Positions 36,609 through 45,998 of a stretch of 64,000 nucleotides of DNA are shown in pieces. The translations under genes and the position numbers were made by a program. Origin of the DNA: Stanieria cyanosphaera PCC 7437. Lineage in GTDB: Bacteria > Cyanobacteriota > Cyanobacteriia > Cyanobacteriales > Xenococcaceae. Location: contig NC_019748.1 in the NCBI RefSeq assembly GCF_000317575.1, positions 4,794,501 through 4,858,500 of the forward strand, in the 5' to 3' direction. The notes beneath the pieces are model-generated. The model had not been told where the DNA came from and did no database searches. It was given only the letters and a program-made list of their open reading frames with translations. Position 1 is the first letter of the stretch. The number at the start of each line of letters is the position of its first letter.

Positions 36609-37229
36609 ATGATTTCTAAACCAGAAAAATCAGATTCTACTACGTCAAAATCGCCTGCATCTATTTATATCGATGGCAAAAAATATCCACTATCTGAGCA
36701 AGTTGTTAAAAATATTGAAACAATCATTGGTTTCCAGACAAAACAAGAACGCAATATTCCCATTCACGAGCAAATTTTAGACAAAATAGCATCTTTTTTC
36801 GGGAAATCTATTTTTTTATATCTACAACTAATTTTTTTTATTACTTGGGGACTCTGTAGTCATTTTACTCCACATTTATTACCTTGGAATTTTCCTAAAT
36901 TTAATCTAGAAGAAATGGGAGTTGATATTGCATCTTTGCTAATTGCGACAGGAGTATTAGTACAACAAACTCGTCAAGATAAATTAGCCGAACAGCGATC
37001 GCATTTAAATTTACAGATTAATTTATTAACAGAGCAAAAAATTGCCAAATTAATTGAGCTAGTCGAAGAATTACGTAAAGATATACCAATAGTTCATAAC
37101 CGTTATGATTGGGAAGCCGAAATGATGAAAGAAGCTACCGATCCTCAAATTGTTCTCGATATTTTGCAAGAAAATCTAGAACAATCAACTGAAGAACAAA
37201 AATTAGATCAAGAAAATTCTAATCAATAG
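36609..37229 (+). CDS. DUF1003-family membrane protein
   Basis: A 206-residue protein with a cytoplasmic start, two hydrophobic segments around residues 75-130 and a C-terminal coiled coil. LYLQLIFFITWGLCSHFTP and ASLLIATGVLVQQTRQDKLA with the following HLNLQINLLTEQKIAKLIEL fit DUF1003. Function unknown. ATG 36609 is preferred over the GTG four codons upstream (36597); neither has a strong ribosome site. Confidence 0.78.
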   Translation: MISKPEKSDSTTSKSPASIYIDGKKYPLSEQVVKNIETIIGFQTKQERNIPIHEQILDKIASFFGKSIFLYLQLIFFITWGLCSHFTPHLLPWNFPKFNLEEMGVDIASLLIATGVLVQQTRQDKLAEQRSHLNLQINLLTEQKIAKLIELVEELRKDIPIVHNRYDWEAEMMKEATDPQIVLDILQENLEQSTEEQKLDQENSNQ

Positions 37230-37436
37230 CTACTTTGTTGTTATTCGTTATGACTGCACAGATGCATAAAAATCTATCTTGAGATAGATTAGAATATTCT
37301 GGTTTTGTGTTAATTTAAATTCGTTTGGCGACAGCAAGCTAAATGAATCTCAGGATAAATTCGCTGCAAGGTTTGCCAATTTTAAAATTTTCAAAATTTT
37401 ATAGATTAAATTGCTTTGCATAAAAGGGGTTTTTTC

Positions 37437-38921
37437 ATGACCGAATTTAATGGTGTGATGATGCAATATTTCCACTGGTATAACGAGCCTGATGGCAGCT
37501 TGTGGAATGAATTAGCCGAAAATGCAGCGGATCTAGCCAAAGCAGGTATTACTGCCGTGTGGCTACCTCCAGCCTACAAAGGTACAGCAGGTGGTTACGA
37601 TGTTGGTTACGGTGTCTACGATATTTTCGATCTTGGTGAATTCGATCAAAAAGGCTCGGTAAGGACTAAGTACGGTACTAAAGACGAGTATGTTAGAGCC
37701 ATTAAAACTGCTCAAGAAGCTGGCATACACGTCTATGCAGATGTGGTACTAAATCATAAACTTGGTGGTGACGAACAGGAAGAAGTTGAGGCAACACCTT
37801 TTAACCCCAATGATCGACATCATGCCATTGGAGAAATGCAAAAGGTTAAAGTATGGACACATTTTACTTTCCCTGGTCGTCAAGGCAAATATTCTAGCTT
37901 AGAGTGGCATTGGTGGCATTTTGATGCTGTTGACTACAATGCTTATGATGGCGATGCTAATGCCATTTATTTATTTAAAGATAAAAAATTTGACGAGCAA
38001 GTAGATTTAGAACAAGGTTCTTTTGACTATTTAATGGGTTGCGATCTGGATATGGAACATCCAGAGGTAAGAGGCGAACTCAAATATTGGGGCGAATGGT
38101 ATATGGATACCACCAATGTTGATGGTTTTCGCTTCGATGCCGTCAAGCACGTTAGAGCAGGATTTTTCCCCGAATGGCTCAATCACTGTCGCAACTATGC
38201 TGGCAAACAACTATTTGCAGTAGGTGAATATTGGTCTAATCATATTGAAGCTTTGCATCATTTTATCGAAGTTACTGGTGGAGATGTAGCTTTATTTGAT
38301 GCCCCTTTACATTACAACTTCAGTGAAGCTAGTAAGGCGGGAAATAACTACGATATGCGTCAAATTTTTGACGGTACATTAGTACAACAGCAACCTGCTT
38401 TAGCTGTCACTTTAGTAGAAAACCATGATTCTCAACCCTTACAGTCTCTAGAATCTGTAGTTGAAAGTTGGTTTAAACCCCTAGCTTATGCATTAATTTT
38501 ATTAAGAAGAGATGGTTATCCCTGTATCTTCTATGCCGATTATTATGGCGCGCATTACAAAGATACTGGCAATGACGGACAAGAATACGAAATCTGGATT
38601 GATCAACATCAGTGGATTATTGATAAATTTTTATTTGCTCGTCAAGAATATGCTTTTGGCGACCAGTATGATTATTTCGATCATGCTAATTGTATTGGTT
38701 GGACACGTCTCGGCGATGAAGAACACCCAGGCGGAATGGCTGTGGTGTTAAGTAATGGCGGAGAAGGTACTAAATGGATGGAAGTTGGTAAGCCTAACCA
38801 TACTTACATTGATCTTACCGAACATATCAAAGAACCTATTGTAACTAATGATAAGGGTTGGGCAGAATTCCGCTGTCCAGCAGGTTCAGTTTCGGTTTGG
38901 GTACCCAAATCAGCTAATTAA
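37437..38921 (+). CDS. Cytoplasmic alpha-amylase (GH13)
   Basis: A 494-residue alpha-amylase without a signal peptide, hydrolysing alpha-1,4-glucan inside the cell. The four GH13 regions are visible: DVVLNHKLGG, GFRFDAVKH (nucleophile Asp), the acid in FAVGEYW, and VENHDSQ. It closely resembles the GH13_5 intracellular enzymes. I start at ATG 37437, which has AAAGG nine bases upstream; an in-frame TTG at 37416 is less likely. In cyanobacteria this serves glycogen turnover. A 28-bp palindrome follows between it and the convergent yjbQ gene. Confidence 0.93.
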   Translation: MTEFNGVMMQYFHWYNEPDGSLWNELAENAADLAKAGITAVWLPPAYKGTAGGYDVGYGVYDIFDLGEFDQKGSVRTKYGTKDEYVRAIKTAQEAGIHVYADVVLNHKLGGDEQEEVEATPFNPNDRHHAIGEMQKVKVWTHFTFPGRQGKYSSLEWHWWHFDAVDYNAYDGDANAIYLFKDKKFDEQVDLEQGSFDYLMGCDLDMEHPEVRGELKYWGEWYMDTTNVDGFRFDAVKHVRAGFFPEWLNHCRNYAGKQLFAVGEYWSNHIEALHHFIEVTGGDVALFDAPLHYNFSEASKAGNNYDMRQIFDGTLVQQQPALAVTLVENHDSQPLQSLESVVESWFKPLAYALILLRRDGYPCIFYADYYGAHYKDTGNDGQEYEIWIDQHQWIIDKFLFARQEYAFGDQYDYFDHANCIGWTRLGDEEHPGGMAVVLSNGGEGTKWMEVGKPNHTYIDLTEHIKEPIVTNDKGWAEFRCPAGSVSVWVPKSAN

Positions 38922-38972
38922 AAGCAGTCTAGTTTAATCTGGTGCGTATGAACGCATTTTAGCTCTTGATCT

Positions 38973-39000
38973 GTAGGGGGAATTCATGAATTCCCCCTAC
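38973..39000. repeat. Perfect 28-bp palindrome, copy 4
   Basis: Left half GTAGGGGGAATTCA and its exact complement TGAATTCCCCCTAC. It lies between the convergent amylase and yjbQ genes and could end transcripts from both sides, though without a clear T-run. Same family as 13767, 18260 and 33033. Confidence 0.75.
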
Positions 39001-39014
39001 TCATTGATTATTGA

Positions 39015-39434
39015 TCAATTGCCACTAATGTGGACAAATATTTCCCGTTGATGACTTCTTTGACGATGTTCCCAAAGATAAATTCCTTGCCAAGTCCCTA
39101 ACACTAATCTATTTCTAGCAATTGGGATTTGTTCCGAGGTATGAGTTAAAGCAGAACGAATATGAGCAGGCATATCATCGGGACCTTCAGCATTGTGAAT
39201 GTAGCGCATAGGATCTTCTGGAACTAATTTCGCTAAAAAATTAGATAAATCTGTTAAAACGTCAGGGTCAGCATTTTCCTGAATTACTAAGGAGGCAGAA
39301 GTATGACGGACAAAAACGGTACATAGTCCCATTTCTACGCCTGATTCGGCTACTATTTGTTCTATTTGACTTGTAATCTTATGGAGAGCTTTCCCTGTGG
39401 TTTTAAGTCTAAGTGCTTTTTGATAATGTGTCAT
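39015..39434 (-). CDS. YjbQ family protein
   Basis: A 139-residue protein of the UPF0047/YjbQ family. CTVFVRHTSASLVIQENADP with the paired His/Asn/Asp and the C-terminal WQGIYLWEHRQRSHQREIFV are the family's metal-binding signatures. Homologues have weak thiamine-phosphate synthase activity; the true role is unknown. ATG at 39434 gives normal length. Confidence 0.9.
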   Translation of the reverse strand: MTHYQKALRLKTTGKALHKITSQIEQIVAESGVEMGLCTVFVRHTSASLVIQENADPDVLTDLSNFLAKLVPEDPMRYIHNAEGPDDMPAHIRSALTHTSEQIPIARNRLVLGTWQGIYLWEHRQRSHQREIFVHISGN

Positions 39435-39497
39435 TAGATTTATTTTGTAAATCTATCAAAAATAAATTTTATTAGAGTGAAATCGCGATAAAAATCT

Positions 39498-41192
39498 TTA
39501 AAAAGGCTGATTATTGGTTGGTTTAGCAGGTGTTTCTGTCTGAGGTTTTTCAGGATTATTACCTGGCTTGTTTTCTGCTACAGAATTCAAATTACAACGG
39601 GCAAACAAGTGTTTAATTACATTCTGTTCTTCTTCAGATAAGGCAAACCACCATGGTAGATGACCTTTTGGTGCTTGGGTAGGATCAAAGTCTAATTGTT
39701 CGTACAATAAATAGCCACTACTGCTAGCTACATCACCTTTTTTCCAACCTACAGAAGTAGCAAAACGTCGCCAAGTTTCAGTCGAAAAATCACCTTGGTC
39801 ATTAACACTATTCCAAATTTCTTGTTGAGGAGTAAAACCAAATTTACCACCGCTATATTTACGCCATAATTGATCGATGGTTTGAATATCCGTACAAGAA
39901 AATTCGGCAATAGTTTTTAGTTCAATGAACATATGGGGATTGCGATTTTTGGCTGTTTTGACAATTTGTTCAATTAGTTCGTAGGTTTGACGATCCGCTT
40001 CTTCCCATTTTCCTTGCTCTAAAAGATCACTCAAAGGAGCGTAATCTATTCCGGTTCTAGCAGAGATTAAGGTTGTGCCTATTGTACCTAACGAGTTAAA
40101 TTCTTGATTCGCTTGGGTTGGTTGGGTTGCTTGATTCGTTTGAGCAGGTTGAGTTGGTTGGGTTGGTTGAGTTACTTCAGGAGAAAATTGATTACCTGAA
40201 GAAGTAGGGGAACTAAAAGTAGGGATAGAAGAAATTGTAGTTGAATTTTGCTGTGGTTTTGGCGGTTGACTATTTACAGGCGGAGTAATTGATGGTGACT
40301 GTGGTTGATCTGATAAAGATTGAGAATTATTTGACGAAGAATTAGAATTATCGTCTGGAATAATATCTATCACAATTTCTTGGGGAGTTTGCTCGTTAGA
40401 AGGAGTATCCGCAACAGTTACGTTTGTTTCTGGTTGTTGAGGTGTTGTTACTGTGGTTTCTGGTTGTTGAGGTGTAGTTGCTGTAGTTTCTGGTTGAGGA
40501 GTAGAATTAGGTGCAATTGCAGTTTGGTAAGTATCAATCGGAATTGCGTAATTGGAAGTACCAAAAGTACGAGCATGAATATTAGCTTCCCCGTGAATAC
40601 CAATTAACATACCATTTTTATCTAAAACAGGACCGCCACTCATCCCTGGAAAAGCTTCGCCATTGTAAATTAAAGCATAACCATTTTCAGTTGGTTTGGG
40701 TAAAATACCAACTAAATTAGTCGTAAAAAAGCGATAATAGCGATCGCTTTCTTGCTTTAATTCTCCAGGATAACCTGCAAAATAAATACTTTGACCTTCG
40801 TTTAGTAGGGCAGAATTACCAATTTCAGCAGTTTGATAATTTTGGTTGGTATTAAATGTCAAAACAGCCAAATCTAAACCTGATAATTGTTTAACCGATT
40901 GTGTGTCAACCTGATGCACTCTTCCATCAATCGTTTCTACTGTATATTGACCAGAATTTTTGACTACGTGCCAGTTCGTCAATACGTTATAAGTTTCTCC
41001 CGACTGTCCAACAATTACACCAGAACCAATCCCGCTACCATCAATACGCACTGTAATTTGTTTGGCGCGCAGACTAATTTGTTCTGGATTTAAAGCCTGA
41101 GATATAACTGTTTGTGCCACTGTTAAAGTGGGTGAGGTTGTAGCGAGTGCTACTCCAATCAAAGCTGCGGTGATGGTATGAGAAAATTTCAT
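39498..41192 (-). CDS. Secreted trypsin-like protease fused to a GUN4 domain
   Basis: A 564-residue fusion. A signal peptide (about 1-27) leads to a trypsin-like domain (about 45-225) with an intact triad: His75 (LTNWHV), Asp107 (GLDLAVL), Ser185 (GMSGGPV). Residues 230-365 are a Pro/Thr/Gln linker with three 10-residue units (PQQPETTVTT-like) and TQPTQP repeats. Residues 382-533 form a GUN4 domain (YAPLSDLLEQGKWEEADRQT, TIDQLWRKYSGGKFGF, APKGHLPWW). GUN4 binds porphyrins and Mg-chelatase; here it would be exported. Its start overlaps the upstream protease gene by four bases. Confidence 0.9.
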   Translation of the reverse strand: MKFSHTITAALIGVALATTSPTLTVAQTVISQALNPEQISLRAKQITVRIDGSGIGSGVIVGQSGETYNVLTNWHVVKNSGQYTVETIDGRVHQVDTQSVKQLSGLDLAVLTFNTNQNYQTAEIGNSALLNEGQSIYFAGYPGELKQESDRYYRFFTTNLVGILPKPTENGYALIYNGEAFPGMSGGPVLDKNGMLIGIHGEANIHARTFGTSNYAIPIDTYQTAIAPNSTPQPETTATTPQQPETTVTTPQQPETNVTVADTPSNEQTPQEIVIDIIPDDNSNSSSNNSQSLSDQPQSPSITPPVNSQPPKPQQNSTTISSIPTFSSPTSSGNQFSPEVTQPTQPTQPAQTNQATQPTQANQEFNSLGTIGTTLISARTGIDYAPLSDLLEQGKWEEADRQTYELIEQIVKTAKNRNPHMFIELKTIAEFSCTDIQTIDQLWRKYSGGKFGFTPQQEIWNSVNDQGDFSTETWRRFATSVGWKKGDVASSSGYLLYEQLDFDPTQAPKGHLPWWFALSEEEQNVIKHLFARCNLNSVAENKPGNNPEKPQTETPAKPTNNQPF

Positions 41193-42163
41193 TGTTTAGC
41201 CTCCGATGGGTCTGATTCTCCAGGTAACTCTCTACAATTTTTTTTTGCTTCTGCTTCTGCTTGCATTTTAAAAATCAATTCGGCAGTATTGCCATTTTCT
41301 TCTGAGTCTTCAATGATCACAGACACAGCAGCATCCTCTGAAGCTAAAGAAGATTGAACCGAACGATTTAGTTGTAAATTAGGCTGAATTTCCGTAATTT
41401 TTTCGACTGGAATGGCTAAACTGGAACGAGTAATTAATTCTTGTAAAGGAGGACAAGGTTGGGAACCATCGGCAAAGAAATCGGGTGCTTCCCACAAGGG
41501 ATAAGCGTGTTTACCATTAATTCCTACTACTTCTCCTCTACTGTTGACCAACGGGCCACCACTCATACCTTTTTTTACGTCGTTAGTGTAACCAATTTGG
41601 TAACCTTCTTCTAAAGCTTTGTCTAAGATTACGGCAATTCTCCCTGTTTTTAAAGTAAATTGGGTTAATGGGGTTAATTTTGTCTGAGGAGTAGTAATTT
41701 CGTCTATTTGGGCGGGAAAACCAGCAGCAAAAATTGGTTCTCCTACTTTAAGGTCGGCAGAATTACCTAATCTAGCGGTTTTATAATTCTGATTACTACG
41801 AAAACGTAACAAAGCTAAATCGTATTGCTTCGATAATGAGTTTGAAACAACTGTGGCTTGATGTATTTTGCCGTCGGAAGTTTGAATCTGATAAGGAGCT
41901 TTGCCTGCTCGCAAAACGTGTTGATTAGTAACAACAGTATAACCAGATCCTTGATGATTGATAATTATGCCCGAACCAAGAGCCTCTATTCCCCATACTC
42001 TAACAGTAATTTCGGCAGTGTTGTGAGTGATTTGCGTGAGGAGTAAATGTGGAGAAGCCGAGGCAAGAGTTTTTGAGGATAATCGAGAAACGTCTCCTGG
42101 TAACAATAAGCCTATGCTGGCAAGGCAAATTAACAACTTGACAGCTTGGGGCTTGAAATCCAT
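41189..42163 (-). CDS. Secreted trypsin-like serine protease
   Basis: A 324-residue protease with a hydrophobic N-terminal export segment (about 8-24). The triad is intact: His82 (VVTNQHVL), Asp115 (YDLALLR), Ser201 (KKGMSGGPLV). It is much like the protease part of the next gene (same NQNYKTA-GNS, MSGGP and HxxPI spacing), so the two are duplicates. The C-terminal 60 residues are acidic and helical. The ATGA overlap couples it to the protease-GUN4 gene; the COP23 gene lies 89 bases upstream on the same strand. Confidence 0.9.
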   Translation of the reverse strand: MDFKPQAVKLLICLASIGLLLPGDVSRLSSKTLASASPHLLLTQITHNTAEITVRVWGIEALGSGIIINHQGSGYTVVTNQHVLRAGKAPYQIQTSDGKIHQATVVSNSLSKQYDLALLRFRSNQNYKTARLGNSADLKVGEPIFAAGFPAQIDEITTPQTKLTPLTQFTLKTGRIAVILDKALEEGYQIGYTNDVKKGMSGGPLVNSRGEVVGINGKHAYPLWEAPDFFADGSQPCPPLQELITRSSLAIPVEKITEIQPNLQLNRSVQSSLASEDAAVSVIIEDSEENGNTAELIFKMQAEAEAKKNCRELPGESDPSEAKQ

Positions 42164-42252
42164 AAATCGCCTTTTAATCGTGCTAATTGATTAATTTTTT
42201 GACGTTGCTCTTAGTAACCAGTCATAATTTCATTCCAGACACTTCTCGATGT

Positions 42253-42786
42253 TTATTTATCAACGGGAACTGTTTCAAGAAACTTTTCCATGTCGACGTA
42301 AAATTCGCCATCTTGATAAAATCCGGCATCATCGTTGCTGAGGACGATAGTTTGTCCGCTGACACTCCGACGAAAGTCGATTAATTGAATTAGTACTTCT
42401 TCTGGATCTGCTCCTGGTTGTAAGGTAATTAAAACATTTTTATCTGGGCAAGTTCCACCTCGATTTTCAGCAACACAAATCACTGGTTGACGGTTAACAT
42501 TGCCAGTACGAATGTATTTAAGACTCCCATTATCGAGAAACTTTTGGAATCTTTCAGAAACTGCCGAACAACGAGATTCAGGAGTCCATTGGGTTGAAAC
42601 AGTTCTCACCCAGTTAATTAAGGTTACTCTACCTCTAGGAGTATTAACAAAAGTATTCCAACCGCCATTAAGTTTGGCACAGTAATAAGTATTATTTTTT
42701 GCCGAACTAGCTTCGGGATGAGCAATGGTAACACCCAAAGCTACAGCTAATCCTGCAAAAATTGCAAATGTTGATTTAAGTTTCAT
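42253..42786 (-). CDS. COP23-domain secreted protein
   Basis: A 177-residue protein with a signal peptide (about 1-29) followed by a COP23 domain: YYCAKLNGGWNTFVNTPRG, WTPESRCSAVSERFQKFL and VICVAENRGGTCPDKNVLIT with four cysteines likely in two disulfides, and YVDMEKFLETVP at the end. The name comes from a circadian oscillating membrane protein of Cyanothece; function is unknown. It precedes two secreted proteases on the same strand, and all three could be transcribed together. Confidence 0.87.
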   Translation of the reverse strand: MKLKSTFAIFAGLAVALGVTIAHPEASSAKNNTYYCAKLNGGWNTFVNTPRGRVTLINWVRTVSTQWTPESRCSAVSERFQKFLDNGSLKYIRTGNVNRQPVICVAENRGGTCPDKNVLITLQPGADPEEVLIQLIDFRRSVSGQTIVLSNDDAGFYQDGEFYVDMEKFLETVPVDK

Positions 42787-42912
42787 GGTGACTTTACTTT
42801 AAACAACTTTGAACAAGCTTACTTTATATTCCGAAAATATACTTAGCATCATAATTTTAGCTAAAATTGTTACTCTTTTGTATTGCTATTGTTAATGTCT
42901 TGTAATCTAGTT

Positions 42913-43644
42913 ATGAATCAAGAGTCTACTCCTCAAGCTACGGAAATCAAAGCTCTATTTGACCGTATTGCGCCCATATACGATCGCTTGAATGATTGGT
43001 TAAGTTTGGGACAGCATCGCATCTGGAAAATGATGAGTGTAAAATGGAGTAATCCTCATCAGGGCGATCGCGCTTTAGATCTCTGTTGTGGTAGTGGAGA
43101 TTTGGCAATGATGTTGGCGAAACAAGTTGGTGCAACTGGTCAAGTAATTGGTGTAGATTTTGCTTGTTCTCAACTTGCGATCGCGTCTGCTCGACATCAA
43201 CGACTTAATCCTAATTTACCAATTAGTTGGCTAGAAGGAGATGCACTCAATCTTCCGTTTTCAGACAATTATTTTGATTGTGCGACGATGGGCTACGGCT
43301 TACGCAATCTTACTGATATTTCCCTTGGTTTACAGGAGTTATACCGAGTTCTCAAACCTGGTGCAACGGCAGCTATCCTTGATTTTCATCGTCCCCAAAC
43401 AGCGATCGCGCGTACTTTTCAACAATGGTATTTACAAAACCTTGTCGTTCCTACTGCACAACAGTTTGGTATGACCGAAGAATATGCCTATTTGATTCCT
43501 AGTTTAGAGCGGTTTCCCACAGGAGTAGAACAAGTCAAACTCGCCCGTGAAGCGGGATTTGAACAAGCTACTCACTATTTGTTTGCTGGCGACATGATGG
43601 GAGTATTAGTCATTACTAAAGGGAATAGTGATAATAGAACATAG
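42913..43644 (+). CDS. menG: Demethylphylloquinone methyltransferase (MenG/UbiE family)
   Basis: A 243-residue SAM-dependent methyltransferase of the UbiE/MenG type. FDRIAPIYDRLNDWLSLGQH, ALDLCCGSGDLAMMLA (SAM loop), ATMGYGLRNLTD and GATAAILDFHRP are the family's blocks. In cyanobacteria this enzyme makes the final methylation of phylloquinone used by photosystem I. Translation is taken from ATG 42913; an upstream in-frame TTG at 42883 would add ten residues that the family lacks. Confidence 0.92.
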   Translation: MNQESTPQATEIKALFDRIAPIYDRLNDWLSLGQHRIWKMMSVKWSNPHQGDRALDLCCGSGDLAMMLAKQVGATGQVIGVDFACSQLAIASARHQRLNPNLPISWLEGDALNLPFSDNYFDCATMGYGLRNLTDISLGLQELYRVLKPGATAAILDFHRPQTAIARTFQQWYLQNLVVPTAQQFGMTEEYAYLIPSLERFPTGVEQVKLAREAGFEQATHYLFAGDMMGVLVITKGNSDNRT

Positions 43645-43686
43645 GTAATCCTAAAATCGACAATTCATTATTGATTAATTACGACC

Positions 43687-44916
43687 TTGGAACTTGCAAA
43701 TCTCTGGTTATTGATGGTTCCTCCTATAGCAGGGAGTATTATTGGTTATTTCACTAATGATTTAGCCATCAAAATGCTATTTCGTCCCTACAAAGCAATC
43801 TATTTTGGCAAGCGGAGACTACCTTTTACTCCTGGATTAATTCCCAGCAATCAGGAGCGTCTAGCTCAAAAAGTTTCTGATACAATCATGGGGTCGTTGC
43901 TTACCCCAGAAGAATTACAAAAATTAGCTGAACGATTGCTCAAAACTGAACGAGTAGAAAGTGCTTTATCATGGCTATTAAAACTTGCTCTTGACCAAGT
44001 TCAATCTGATAAAGAACAAAAAACAGCTAAAGTGTTAGCTAATGTTTTAAAAGATTTATTTGGACAATCTTTACCTCGTCTACTTAAAGTCTTAGCCCGT
44101 CGAGAAGATTTTTTAGAAGAGCAAATTAATCAAATTTTTGATCAAATTTTATTAGATTTTCAATTAAGTGATGCTCAAGCTAGACAATTTTCTGATTGGC
44201 TTTTAGAAGTAGTTTTGCCTCCAGATCTTTTACGTAGAGGTATCATTGATTTTCTAACTGATCGCAATATTCAAATTATTGATGAAGGATTTCGAGAAAA
44301 ATCTAGTGGTACTTATTGGGTAGTTGCCAATCTGTTTGGCTTGCGTAATAGTTTAATTCGTTTACGAACTTTTTGTATTGATGAAAAAGAAATTACTAAT
44401 GCTCGCTTAAAAGAATTGATTTTTTCTTTAGAAATTCGTAATCGTTTACGAGATTTATTTCAAAATCTTTCTTTACAAAATCTACCTGTGGCTACTGTGA
44501 GACAATTTCGTAAAACTACTCGCGAAACTGTACGTAATTATTTACAAAGTCGAGGGTCAGAATTTATTCAAGGTTTGGGAGATTCAGTTGATTGGAAAAA
44601 TGTAGCAGTTATAATTATTAATCGCTTACGTTCCTCAGCAACTGTTAATAATTCTTTGGGAATAGTTAGTCAAGAATTAGCTTTAATTTTGGAGCGTTAT
44701 TTGGAAAAAGATTTAGAAAACTTAATTACTCAAGTTATTCCCATCTTATCAATCGATAAAGTTATTATTGAACGCGTCATGGCTACTTCTCCTCAAGAAT
44801 TAGAAGATGCTATTCAAGGAATCGTTAAAAATGAACTACAAGCGATCGTAAATTTAGGAGGTATTCTTGGATTTTTGGTTGGATTAGTGCAAACAATTTT
44901 AATGTTGTTTACTTAA
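43687..44916 (+). CDS. DUF445 family membrane protein
   Basis: A 409-residue protein with one transmembrane segment at each end (residues about 5-22 and 388-406) and a long helical middle. The opening [20 protein letters not shown] and [20 protein letters not shown] are typical of DUF445. Function is unknown; in Bacillus a relative (YheB) is of unknown role as well. Start is TTG at 43687, required to include [13 protein letters not shown]; an internal ATG at 43714 is possible. Confidence 0.85.
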   Translation: MELANLWLLMVPPIAGSIIGYFTNDLAIKMLFRPYKAIYFGKRRLPFTPGLIPSNQERLAQKVSDTIMGSLLTPEELQKLAERLLKTERVESALSWLLKLALDQVQSDKEQKTAKVLANVLKDLFGQSLPRLLKVLARREDFLEEQINQIFDQILLDFQLSDAQARQFSDWLLEVVLPPDLLRRGIIDFLTDRNIQIIDEGFREKSSGTYWVVANLFGLRNSLIRLRTFCIDEKEITNARLKELIFSLEIRNRLRDLFQNLSLQNLPVATVRQFRKTTRETVRNYLQSRGSEFIQGLGDSVDWKNVAVIIINRLRSSATVNNSLGIVSQELALILERYLEKDLENLITQVIPILSIDKVIIERVMATSPQELEDAIQGIVKNELQAIVNLGGILGFLVGLVQTILMLFT

Positions 44917-44925
44917 AACAAATTA

Positions 44926-45761
44926 ATGATAATTGTTAATTTTCTAAATCGATTACCGCCAAAATTAATTCTTGGTTTTAGTTTAGTTTTAATCGGATTG
45001 ATTGGCGCGATCGATTATGTAATAAAGATTGACATTGCTTTGTCTATTTTTTATTTGTTGCCAATTACTTTAATCAGTTGGTATGTAGGAAAAAGTGGGA
45101 AATTGTTAGCTCCATTTTGAGTACTATTAGTTGGTTTATAGCCGATTTACACGCTAATGTTTATGATTATTTTTGGCTTCCCTATTGGAATGCTTCGGTT
45201 AGATTAGGTTTTTTTCTCATTACTGCTTCCCTACTCGCAGCTTTAAAACAAGCTTATGAAGAACAACAAAAATTAGCTAGGACTGATTTTTTAACAGAAT
45301 TAATTAACCGAAACTTTTTTTTAGAATTATTACAACTTGAAAGTTTACGTTCTTTGCGATATCAAAGACCTTTCACTCTCGCTTATTTAGATATCGATGA
45401 TTTTAAACTAATTAACGATCGCTATGGACATCATCATGGGGATAAGTTATTAAAAATAATTACTCAAACAATTAAAAAAGAAATTCGTGCTACCGATATT
45501 TTTGCTCGTTTAGTAGGAGATGAATTTGCTTTATTATTACCATAAACTAATTATGAATCTGCTCAAATTGTTTAAAAAAAAGTTTCTCATTGCTGTCAAC
45601 AAACAACTCAAACAGAATTTTCCTTAGTTGGTTTAAGTATTGGTGCCATAACTTTTATTCAACCACTAAATTCAATTTCTGAAATGCTCCAAAAAGTCGA
45701 TTTATTAATGTATAAGGTTAAGCAAGCAGGCAAAAATAATTTTCAACATGAATTAATATAA
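44926..45761 (+). pseudogene. Broken diguanylate cyclase (membrane plus GGDEF)
   Basis: The parts of one gene are present in order: an N-terminal helix pair (MIIVNFLNRLPPKLILGFSL ... IFYLLPITLISWYVGKSG), a one-base insertion near 45095-45100 that shifts the frame into IVSSILSTISWFIADLHANV, then a GGDEF domain (LARTDFLTELINRNFF, LDIDDFKLINDRYGHHHGDK, LVGDEFALLLP), stop codons at 45543-45545 and 45573-45575, and the domain's last part (SLVGLSIGAITFIQP, LLMYKVKQAGKNNF) to 45761. The active-site loop reads VGDEF, not GGDEF. Three disabling changes mark a pseudogene unless sequencing errors are involved. Confidence 0.85.
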
Positions 45762-45789
45762 TGTTTTTTTTTAAGTTTTGTTAATATTT

Positions 45790-45875
45790 GATAGTTAATT
45801 TTTCATCGTTCATTATTCATTGTTTAGTAATAATCAGTAACTGGTAACTGCTCACTGATAACTGGTAACTGGTTA
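45790..45875. repeat. Short tandem repeats upstream of acsF
   Basis: TTCATCGTTCATTATTCATTG followed by AGTAACTGGTAACTGCTCAC and TGATAACTGGTAACTGG: tandem copies of a TGGTAACTG-type unit next to a diverged ATTATTCAT repeat. They lie about 125 bases before the acsF start. Confidence 0.6.
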
Positions 45876-45998
45876 ATATTCGTTAACTAATCGCGATAAT
45901 AGTCTCTCAATATTGCAAAATGTAACTTTACGAGCCTAAAAACTGCAATTGTTAAAGCGGTCTAATTTAAATAACCACCAGTTAACTATTTGAAGATA

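Noticed and set aside
42187-42384. A 65-codon plus-strand frame overlapping the COP23 gene
   Set aside because: Antisense shadow of the COP23 reading frame, without ribosome site.
44926-45545. Two separate small genes, a membrane protein and a GGDEF protein
   Set aside because: The pieces join in the correct order for one membrane-GGDEF protein with a one-base shift; treating them as independent genes is less simple.
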